64,000 bases of DNA from Kistimonas sp964291505 (lineage in GTDB: Bacteria > Pseudomonadota > Gammaproteobacteria > Pseudomonadales > Endozoicomonadaceae). The stretch is taken from assembly GCA_964291505.2 (NCBI GenBank), contig OZ220216.1, positions 1,984,001 to 2,048,000 on the forward strand, read 5' to 3'. The notes beneath the pieces were generated by a model, which saw only the letters and a list, made by a program, of their open reading frames with translations, did not search any database and was not told where the DNA came from. Below are positions 17,080-24,020 of this stretch, in pieces (position 1 is the stretch's first letter; every line of letters starts with the position of its first letter). Both the position numbers and the translations under genes were made by a program.

Positions 17080-17330
17080 TACTGCTCCTCGCTGATCAGG
17101 TCGCCCAAGGTATGGGCTTATGCCCTGTTTGACGATACCCAGGCGGGTTGAACGGAAATACGGCAGTCATCCTAATGGCAACAGCGGCGTCTTTTTCATG
17201 ACAAATGGCAAGGAAAGGTGAATAAAACTGGGGGATTGCGTGAACTGGCCGTCACGCTCTCCAACAAAGAAGGAGAGAAAGGCTCTACTGGGAGCGCTCT
17301 CTATAGCAGGAAGACATTTTTCGACGGACA

Positions 17331-17365
17331 AAAAAAACCGACTAACAATCGTTAGTCGGTTTTTT
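17331..17365. terminator. Rho-independent terminator of tRNA-Ser copy 1
   Basis: CCGACTAAC/GTTAGTCGG with a 4-base loop is flanked by A7 and T6, so it works on either strand. It lies 6 bases past the tRNA 3' end on the minus strand. Confidence 0.85.
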
Positions 17366-17371
17366 CAATTC

Positions 17372-17459
17372 TGGCGGTGAGGGAGGGATTCGAACCCTCG
17401 ATACGTTGCCGTATACACACTTTCCAGGCGTGCTCCTTCAGCCACTCGGACACCTCACC
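17372..17459 (-). tRNA. tRNA-Ser(GGA), copy 1
   Basis: An 88-base class II tRNA with encoded CCA. The 5' GGTGAGG pairs with 3' CCTCACC, the anticodon loop is CTGGAAA (anticodon GGA), a long variable arm is present, and the T-arm is GGTTCGAATCC. An almost identical copy lies at 20359-20446, including about 40 bases of upstream sequence, so this segment has been duplicated around the small island between them. Confidence 0.95.
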
Positions 17460-17929
17460 AGCTGATCTGCTTTCGTCTCAGGCTGTGCCCCGAAAGCGAG
17501 GCGTACTGTATATCAGAAGGGGGCCTGAAACAACCTCCCAGCGTATAAAAAAGTTTAATTTTGCTGGAAATTCATAGCGTTAGTTATAAACCAATCCACT
17601 TCATAGTGGAGAACCACTCTTACCAAACTAAGCACGCTGATATTTTCCATAGAAGTCACTGATATCAGCACCCATCGGAACCAACATCCAGCAGAAGCAG
17701 GTATTGACCAATAAATCACTCCCCCCCTAGCACAGCAAAGACGACAACCTATTCCTATAGCCCCTCTCTCTATATTCTGGTTTAATCCTTGATCGAACGT
17801 TCAACTTACTGATCCATTGAAGCTATGCACCACTGGATTGAAACAACTATGACTTTACTCCGGTAAGTGCGTAATCAGAACAGTTTTTCACAACGTCCAT
17901 AAACCCTACCAATAAGAAACGAAAAGATA
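17460..17929. other. Left part of tRNA-Ser island, promoter region of the HNH gene
   Basis: The first 55 bases (17460-17513) repeat the upstream sequence of the second tRNA-Ser copy, including an imperfect hairpin around GCTTTCG/CGAAAGC. The rest is AT-richer and has no convincing gene; it should contain the promoter of the downstream SRA-HNH gene. Confidence 0.4.
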
Positions 17930-18757
17930 ATGTTTGATATAGGAAAAGAATACCACCGAAGGACTGAGATCCACGGCAAATATAAGGGGCAAGCTCAAGG
18001 TGGGATATCAACACCGAAGGATTACCCAGTCATATTTCTATTCACCTCTGACCAAGGTGAACAACACGGGTATTTTGACCACTTTCATAACGATGGCACC
18101 TTCCGCTATACGGGTGAAGGCCAGGTAGGCGATATGAAAATGGACGCTGGCAACAAAGCCATCAAGAATCACAAGAACACTAACAAAGCAATCTATTTAT
18201 TTGAGTATACCCGCAGAACCTACGTCCGATATTTAGGTCAAGCAGAATATATTACTCATCACGAAGAGCTGAGACCCGATCGAGAGGGCAACATTCGGAA
18301 AGTGATAGTCTTTCATTTGGACATTGACTCGGCGTACAGCAACCAGCCAAACCCAAATATTACCCTCAATAGCAGTAAAAATATCAAAGATCTAAGCAAC
18401 AAGAGCATAGATGAACTCCGCATGGCTGCCTTAACAAAGTCGAGTAATATACCTTCTACCCGCGACAAGGTAATGCATGCTTTCTACAGATCAGAAGCAA
18501 TCAAGCAGTATGTTAAAGAAAGGGCCAAAGGAAAGTGTGAAGGCTGTAACAAACCTGCACCATTTATTGCCAAGAAGGGCCCCTATCTCGAGTGTCATCA
18601 CTTATATCGATTATCTGATGGCGGTCCTGATCATCCAAATAATGTCATCGCACTATGCCCCAACTGCCATCGCAAGGCGCATTTTTCACTAACCGCCAAA
18701 TCATTTAACGAGCAATTAATTATGCAAGCTCAAATAGCTGAAAGTATGACCAAATAA
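17930..18757 (+). CDS. SRA-like/HNH endonuclease, McrA-type modification-dependent nuclease
   Basis: 275 residues. The N-terminal half carries the pattern GYFDHFHNDGTFRYTGEGQ, then GDMKM, GNKAIKNH and LFEYT..YVRYLGQAEY, which is the SRA-like modified-base reader found in McrA-type proteins. The C-terminal part (about 200-250) is an HNH nuclease with CEGC, ECHHLYRLSDGGPDHPNN and LCPNCHRKAHF, giving the beta-beta-alpha metal site and structural zinc cysteines. It should cut DNA bearing methylated or otherwise modified bases, i.e. a type IV restriction defence. It lies between two tRNA-Ser copies with AT-rich flanks, consistent with recent acquisition. Confidence 0.85.
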   Translation: MFDIGKEYHRRTEIHGKYKGQAQGGISTPKDYPVIFLFTSDQGEQHGYFDHFHNDGTFRYTGEGQVGDMKMDAGNKAIKNHKNTNKAIYLFEYTRRTYVRYLGQAEYITHHEELRPDREGNIRKVIVFHLDIDSAYSNQPNPNITLNSSKNIKDLSNKSIDELRMAALTKSSNIPSTRDKVMHAFYRSEAIKQYVKERAKGKCEGCNKPAPFIAKKGPYLECHHLYRLSDGGPDHPNNVIALCPNCHRKAHFSLTAKSFNEQLIMQAQIAESMTK

Positions 18758-18832
18758 ATCATACAGCGATAAAAGTACCTAAATTACTGTTTGCTATTGC
18801 TAGTCCCTAAGGGCAGAAAAACATACGGACAT

Positions 18833-18884
18833 AAAAAAGCCTGCCACCCAATGGGTAGCAGGCTTTTCAACTCTGGTGGTGGAC
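18833..18884 (-). repeat. Terminator plus tRNA-Ser 3'-end remnant (direct repeat copy)
   Basis: AAAAAGCCTGCCACCCAATG and the following GGGTAGCAGGCTTTTCAAC repeat the terminator beside tRNA-Ser copy 2 (20319-20358) with only two differences, and the next bases CTCTGGTGGTG resemble the tRNA 3' end CTGGCGGTG before similarity stops. It is therefore the relic of a third tRNA-Ser/terminator unit. As a hairpin it may also end transcription of the HNH gene. Confidence 0.7.
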
Positions 18885-19070
18885 ATTTAACAAAAAGTTA
18901 CTTATTACCTCATAAACCGAAAAAAGACTTTTTTATGCAAAATGCAGCCTGATAAGAAAGATCGACATTTTCAACACGTTTTTTCTTAGCCATAACCTTT
19001 TTGTCATTTGTCGCTCTTGATTAAAAATATATGATTCAGCACTTATTTAACATAAGCCGAAATTAGAAAT

Positions 19071-19973
19071 ATGGAACGTACTAGTTATCACCTGCCAAAA
19101 AACATTCTCAGTGACATAGAGGAAAGCCCTACTCCATCTGACTCAAACAATGGAGAAGGACAGGCGGAAGCAGCTGCAAACTTGCCACATGATGTCGAAT
19201 CCCTTACTCCTTCAACGCCATTGGATCAATATCCTGTAAGTAGGACAATGCCATCACAGCAAGTGGCTGTTAGAGCTACTGATAACTGGGTCGATGATGA
19301 GACATTAGATAGTATTATTAATATGCTTAGCAGGAATCGCACTGGTGAAGATGATCGAGGCAACATAGACATTGGCACTCAAACCGAAGCCCTTTCTCTA
19401 CCAGCTTCCGACCAAGCATCCCCACAAGTAGCACAAGCTACAGCAATCACTGACACATTGTGCGAGGAGATGATTGAACGCCTAGAATTAATGCGAAAAC
19501 AGTTAGCTGCAAAACCCACGACAATAAGGGAAATGCGCAATCAACAAGAACAACATAATCTATTCATTATCCGCAATTGGATTGATCAGCGAACAAGCAA
19601 CCCTGAAAATCAAATCAGACTTTATCGCTCCTTTGCTGATCTTTCGCAATCATTAAACAACCATAATGATACTGCAGGTATTCTCGCCTTAATAACAGGC
19701 CAAATCCCTCAACACCCAAACCATAACTTAATATTGAGCACTCAACTTTTTAATGACAAAAACTTTAGAACAAGTTGCTACTTAAAGCTTGCATACAATC
19801 TATCTGAAATATGCCAAACAAATATAAGGGATGGAGATTTGCCGTCTTACGAGTCAAATATGGCTAGAGCCCTGAGTGCACTAGGAATTGTAAGAGAGAT
19901 GGCGAATCATGGCGTATCACTCACTTCGGAACAAGATATGCTATACAACATGCTGGCGAGTAAATTACGTTAG
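19071..19973 (+). CDS. Orphan protein with disordered N-terminus and helical C-terminus
   Basis: 300 residues, no recognised family, no signal peptide or membrane segment. Residues 1-130 are low-complexity, rich in Ser, Thr, Pro and acidic residues (ESPTPSDSNNGEG, SLTPSTPLDQYP) with an IGTQTE motif. Residues 130-300 are helical, with LCEEMIERLELMRKQL, a Q/N-rich central part (EMRNQQEQHNLF, NNHNDTAGILALITG) and a closing helix pair. It sits between the tRNA remnant and tRNA-Ser copy 2, is AT-rich, and may be an accessory or effector-like gene. That role is speculation. Confidence 0.55.
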   Translation: MERTSYHLPKNILSDIEESPTPSDSNNGEGQAEAAANLPHDVESLTPSTPLDQYPVSRTMPSQQVAVRATDNWVDDETLDSIINMLSRNRTGEDDRGNIDIGTQTEALSLPASDQASPQVAQATAITDTLCEEMIERLELMRKQLAAKPTTIREMRNQQEQHNLFIIRNWIDQRTSNPENQIRLYRSFADLSQSLNNHNDTAGILALITGQIPQHPNHNLILSTQLFNDKNFRTSCYLKLAYNLSEICQTNIRDGDLPSYESNMARALSALGIVREMANHGVSLTSEQDMLYNMLASKLR

Positions 19974-20072
19974 CCTTGGCAGCCCATCCTCCTGGATTTA
20001 GTCAAGTACCCACCGTACTAGCCAAACCAATAGCCCCTTTTACACTCTGAATAGCGGCAAACTAAAAAGGTG

Positions 20073-20246
20073 ATGAGTTACACCAATCGCATCTACAAAG
20101 CCCTAAGCTTGGCACCTGATACTTTTAGCCATCATCAAGGCATTTTCTTTGGAACGATGTCTCGTCAACCTCAGTTACCCGAAGGTTTTGAGGATACGGA
20201 TTTTCAGTTCACCACCCTCGCCAGTGGGCAGTTAAACAGTAGTTAA
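20073..20246 (+). CDS. Small hypothetical protein (57 aa)
   Basis: An ATG at 20073 preceded by AAAAAGGTG opens 58 codons: MSYTNRIYKALSLAP...LPEGFEDTDFQFTTLASGQLNSS. The good ribosome site is the main support. No family is recognised; it could be the remnant of a larger mobile gene within the tRNA-Ser island. Confidence 0.35.
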   Translation: MSYTNRIYKALSLAPDTFSHHQGIFFGTMSRQPQLPEGFEDTDFQFTTLASGQLNSS

Positions 20247-20318
20247 AAAACGCGATTGGTATTAGCACTCCAAAACAAAGGCATCCCAAAGAATAGGGCT
20301 TATATCCCCCAAGAACGC

Positions 20319-20352
20319 AAAAAGCCTGCCACCCAATGGGTAACAGGCTTTT
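20319..20352. terminator. Terminator of tRNA-Ser copy 2
   Basis: AAAAGCCTG/CAGGCTTTT with an inner ACCC/GGGT stem; on the minus strand it ends in five Ts, 7 bases past the tRNA. It is the same unit as the relic at 18833. Confidence 0.85.
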
Positions 20353-20358
20353 CAATTC

Positions 20359-20446
20359 TGGCGGTGAGGGAGGGATTCGAACCCTCGATACGTTGCCGTA
20401 TACACACTTTCCAGGCGTGCTCCTTCAGCCACTCGGACACCTCACC
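20359..20446 (-). tRNA. tRNA-Ser(GGA), copy 2
   Basis: 88 bases, identical in the tRNA body to copy 1 (17372-17459): GGTGAGG acceptor, CTGGAAA anticodon loop (GGA), long variable arm, encoded CCA. About 50 bases upstream of its 5' end are also shared with copy 1, with scattered changes, while the terminators differ. Confidence 0.95.
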
Positions 20447-20712
20447 AGCTGATCTGCTTTCGTTTCGGGCTGTGCCCCGAAAGCGAGGCGAAATGTATAC
20501 CAGTTCCGTGCCATAAACAACCTCATCCGGCACACTCTGCGGCATTTACGGAACAGGGGCGTTAAAACCACTACCCATTTCCATGGACCATCATTGCGAC
20601 AGCTCCACCCTGCCCGCATCCATATATTGAGGCGATATAACAAAGGTGATTAAATGCAGTTTATTGACTGTCAAAACGACAAACCGGCATTTTCCACCTT
20701 CCAGGCACTACT

Positions 20713-21093
20713 ATGGACTCCGTCAGCGGGACTGTTACCTTCCATCATCCTACACGCAAGCCCGCGACCGAAATTCTTTCTGATACCATCGTCCACCTTG
20801 ATGCCTTCAGTCGCCATATTCATCACACCCGCTACCATTGCCCGATTTACTGCTGGCTGGCGGCAGGAAAGGTGAAATTCCACAAGGTCTTTATTGAATC
20901 TCGCGTTTTCCTTTATATGGAATACCGGGATCGCCGTGGTGCCAGCTGTTACCGGCAGCGGCAATTCAAGCACCTGGAAGACGCATTGCTGTTTCTGGAG
21001 CAGGAAGCTGCGCAGATGGAGCTTCCCAGTATCTGCGGGGAGGAAACGGCCAAACGGCCGATCAAGCTGCCGGACCAGAGCCAGGCAGCCTGA
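20713..21093 (+). CDS. Hypothetical protein (126 aa)
   Basis: An intracellular protein of unknown family. Notable stretches are HLDAFSRHIHHTRYHCPIYCWLAAGKVKFHKVF and the acidic helical LEDALLFLEQEAAQMELP. It has no signal peptide or membrane helix. The frame is longer than its opposite-strand competitor in protein-like composition, and it ends 7 bases from the convergent MarC gene, the spacing usual for real neighbours here. Start choice is uncertain. Confidence 0.5.
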   Translation: MDSVSGTVTFHHPTRKPATEILSDTIVHLDAFSRHIHHTRYHCPIYCWLAAGKVKFHKVFIESRVFLYMEYRDRRGASCYRQRQFKHLEDALLFLEQEAAQMELPSICGEETAKRPIKLPDQSQAA

Positions 21094-21100
21094 TAGAGAG

Positions 21101-21769
21101 TTACGGGTTAGCCAACGGAACGATTTCAAAAATATCCCGCAGCATCGGCTTCAAGCCGCCAAAGAAGTATTCCACCGCGATAACCATCACGATCAAACCC
21201 ATAATCCGCATCAGCACCTTGTTACCACTTTCACCCAGGCGATCCATGATCGGCTTGGCAAACAGCAGGAACAGGTAGGTCACGCCAATCACGGTCAGGA
21301 TTGACAGGAACAGCACCGAACGGAACAAAATATCCTTGTGCTGTTCCATCAAGATGATCACGGTTGCAATAGCACCCGGACCACAGATCAACGGAATCGC
21401 CAGCGGCGTGATCGCCACGTTGTTGGTGTACTCCTCAAGATCTTCCATCTCTTCCTGTTTGTCGATCCGGGTACGGCCCATACGCGCCTGAACCATTTCA
21501 TAGCCCATCAGGAAGAACAGCACACCACCAACGATCTTCAGGCTGTTCACTGAAATCGCGAACACCTTGAAAATAATGGATCCAGTCAACGCGAAGGTGA
21601 CCAGAATCGCGAAGGCCGTCATGGTGGCTTTCAGGGCGACATGGCGCGCCTGCTGCACGGGCAGGTCTGCCGTGATCGAACTGAATACCGGTGTAATGCT
21701 GACCGGGTTGATCATGGTAAATAATGAGGTCAGACAAAGGAGTGCGAACTCCATGAGGCTGTGAGCCAT
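21101..21769 (-). CDS. MarC/UPF0056 family inner-membrane protein
   Basis: 222 residues with six hydrophobic helices. Family marks are SLFTMINPVSITPVFSSIT near the start, the mid-protein NNVAITPLAIPLICGPGAIATVI repeat of the same pattern, and EYFFGGLK near the end. The two NP-x-x-x-x-P style loops face each other in MarC relatives. MarC was once linked to multiple antibiotic resistance, but that role was not upheld, and the substrate is unknown. It appears monocistronic. Confidence 0.9.
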   Translation of the reverse strand: MAHSLMEFALLCLTSLFTMINPVSITPVFSSITADLPVQQARHVALKATMTAFAILVTFALTGSIIFKVFAISVNSLKIVGGVLFFLMGYEMVQARMGRTRIDKQEEMEDLEEYTNNVAITPLAIPLICGPGAIATVIILMEQHKDILFRSVLFLSILTVIGVTYLFLLFAKPIMDRLGESGNKVLMRIMGLIVMVIAVEYFFGGLKPMLRDIFEIVPLANP

Positions 21770-22098
21770 CTACCTAACTCCAGGGAACTGTTCTCTCGAA
21801 ACGGATGAATAGTAATAGCGTCTGATTGATGCGTGATTAACGCGGGCGCTTTCGCTTAGAATACGTTAGCCGATACGGTGCGCCCCAGAACGGGCCGCCT
21901 ACCCTGCCGGCTGAAATCTATGTTGTTGAAGGCGCGCATTCTAACGCAGCTTTCCCCGCAACAGTAGACCCCGCGCCCGATAGATTGTTCTTTTTTATCA
22001 GCGCAGTTCAGAAAAAAACAATTTTTCCAAAGGATGAGGTTTCTCAGGTTGCGGCCTATCTCAGCCAGCCTGCGGAAACCCGGTATAACGGTAACGCA
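21770..22098. other. Divergent promoter region between marC-like and rarD genes
   Basis: About 330 bases between divergently transcribed genes. No RNA gene or strong regulatory repeat seen. Confidence 0.3.
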
Positions 22099-23004
22099 GT
22101 GACACAGACCAATACCCGCTCCGGCCTTTTTTTTGCGATCGCCGCTTTCAGCTTTTATGGCTTTATGCCGGTTTACTTTAAACAGGTGGAAGCCGCCTCC
22201 GCCATGGAGGTGCTGGCACACCGGGTATTTTGGTCGTTTCTATTACTGGGTGGCGCACTCTGGCTGCTGAGTTTCTGGCAAGGTTCGGCGTGTAGGCAAT
22301 CCCTTAAGGCGCTGCGGAACTGGCGAACCTGTCGGATACTGCTGCTCTCCTCCAGCCTGATTGCCGTGAACTGGCTGACATTTATCTGGGCCGTGGGCAA
22401 TGATCGCATTACCGAGGCCAGCCTTGGCTATTTCATCAATCCGCTGGTCAATGTTCTGCTGGGCATGCTGTTTTTGCAGGAACGTCTTACACGCCCTCAA
22501 GTCCTGGCCGTTCTGCTGGCCTTAACCGGTGTTGCCTGGCAGGTCATCACAACAGGCAAGTTGCCCATTGTGGCACTGGTACTTGCCATTACGTTTGGTT
22601 TTTACGGGTTGGTTCGCAAACAAGCTGCATTGCCAGCGGTTAGCGGTCTTCTGGCAGAAACGGCATTAATGCTGCCTTTCTGCCTGGTCTGGTTTGGCTA
22701 TCTGGTCAGCACAGACAGCCACGTCTTTCGGGTAGAACAGCCGGAACTCAGCCTCTGGCTGATGTTTGCGGGCGTTATTACAACCGTACCACTGCTTCTG
22801 TTCACAGCCGCAGCAACACGCATCCGGCTATCAACACTGGGGTTCACCCAGTACATCGGTCCCAGCCTGTCGCTGTGTCTGGCGATTTTTGTGTATAACG
22901 AACCGTTCGACAATAACCGGCTGGTCAGCTTTCTGTTTATCTGGATAGCGTTGGCTGTCTTTACCGCAGACAGCCTTCGACGGGGATGGCGGCAGGGTGC
23001 CTGA
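22099..23004 (+). CDS. rarD: RarD-type EamA transporter
   Basis: About 301 residues from the GTG at 22099 (MTQTNTRSGLFFAIAAFSFYGFMPVYFK), which aligns with the usual RarD start; the open frame runs further upstream without support. It has ten hydrophobic helices, the RarD-typical EVLAHRVFWSFLLL, NWLTFIWAVGNDRITEASLGYFINPLVNVLLG and LGFTQYIGPSLSLCLAIFVYNEPF motifs. RarD was named for chloramphenicol sensitivity in Pseudomonas; its substrate is not known. Its stop codon directly abuts the stop of the convergent chalcone-isomerase-like gene. Confidence 0.9.
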   Translation: MTQTNTRSGLFFAIAAFSFYGFMPVYFKQVEAASAMEVLAHRVFWSFLLLGGALWLLSFWQGSACRQSLKALRNWRTCRILLLSSSLIAVNWLTFIWAVGNDRITEASLGYFINPLVNVLLGMLFLQERLTRPQVLAVLLALTGVAWQVITTGKLPIVALVLAITFGFYGLVRKQAALPAVSGLLAETALMLPFCLVWFGYLVSTDSHVFRVEQPELSLWLMFAGVITTVPLLLFTAAATRIRLSTLGFTQYIGPSLSLCLAIFVYNEPFDNNRLVSFLFIWIALAVFTADSLRRGWRQGA

Positions 23005-23688
23005 TCAGGCGCCCTGATCCTGCTCAGCGACTTCAATCGGCTCAGAAACCTCAAGCCCGAGAATGCCTTCCTTGAACGTCCGGTTGATGGGGTTTTCACC
23101 AATCCAGACCGAGAGCAGTGCATTAAAGAAAGCCTTGCCCGGAATTATCCCTTTATCCTTGCCACTGATGCGAACCCGGGTGCCCAGCCCGGGAATATAA
23201 TCAATTTCCCCAGTATCGCCTACCTTCATCCGCCCTTCAAACATACTGATCATGGTATTGATCTCGGATTCCAGCGCCTGCTGCTCCTCTTTGGTGATAT
23301 TGAGCTGCAGGGCTTCATAGAGCGCATTAGCCACACGGCGGGCGCTGATCCGCTTCATCAGCACATGAAATACCATGCGTTTATGACCATCATCAGCAAA
23401 AATCGCCTCGGCCGACTGCATGGGCTGTTCCAGGTAGAGCTGGCCGATGTAGGTATTCACCAGCAGGTACTGGGTTCGCAGGGCCGCGCCATTCAAGACC
23501 AGCTCCGGGCGACTATCCCGAGCGGGAAGCACCTCGGGGATATCAACCCCCTTGATGGTCAGGCTCCAGGCCGGCGGCGCCAGCAAAAGGAGTAGTAGCG
23601 GCCATTTCAGCCAGATGAAGTGTCTGTTCCTGTCAAACTGCGACGATGAGAACAGGGATCCTACGGTCCTGGTGCGCCGTATTCCCAT
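23005..23688 (-). CDS. Chalcone isomerase-like secreted protein
   Basis: 227 residues. After a basic start comes a signal-like helix (FIWLKWPLLLLLLAPPAWS), then a domain with LVLNGAALRTQYLLVNTYIGQLYLEQPMQSAEAI and GTRVRISGKDKGIIPGKAFFNALLSVWIGENPIN, which fit the bacterial chalcone isomerase-like family (PF16036). These proteins keep the fold, but a catalytic role in bacteria is not established; some are thought to bind fatty acids or act in the periplasm. A start nearer the helix is possible. It ends with no gap against rarD. Confidence 0.8.
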   Translation of the reverse strand: MGIRRTRTVGSLFSSSQFDRNRHFIWLKWPLLLLLLAPPAWSLTIKGVDIPEVLPARDSRPELVLNGAALRTQYLLVNTYIGQLYLEQPMQSAEAIFADDGHKRMVFHVLMKRISARRVANALYEALQLNITKEEQQALESEINTMISMFEGRMKVGDTGEIDYIPGLGTRVRISGKDKGIIPGKAFFNALLSVWIGENPINRTFKEGILGLEVSEPIEVAEQDQGA

Positions 23689-24020
23689 GACTCTCTCCTG
23701 TGATTGTTCTTTTTATCGTTATTATTGCTGTGCCAATGGCGGTCTCGCGCCCCTCATTACACGGCCCTGCGCACAAAAAAGCAATTCACTGCCCTAACCC
23801 GCTACCGTTGGTCGTTTCTCCTGACAGAAATCATCGCGATTTCCAACAGGCAGGCGCATATTGGCCATAATTAACGTATCACCATTTAAAAACCTCGTCT
23901 CCATCCCAATCTATAGAGGCATGATGTCATTTGAGTCATCCTCAGGGCCCGCAAAACCGGCATAGCGTCAGTTTCCTGACGGCAGGGATGGCAAAACCTG
24001 GAAACAGCATTCGGTGTACA
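23689..24020. other. Divergent region upstream of lon
   Basis: About 330 bases. The open frame of lon extends back to 23931, but the protein-like family start is near 24021. I see no clear heat-shock promoter. Confidence 0.3.

Noticed and set aside
20256..20516. 86-codon plus-strand frame
   Set aside because: It reads straight through the antisense of tRNA-Ser copy 2 and its terminator.
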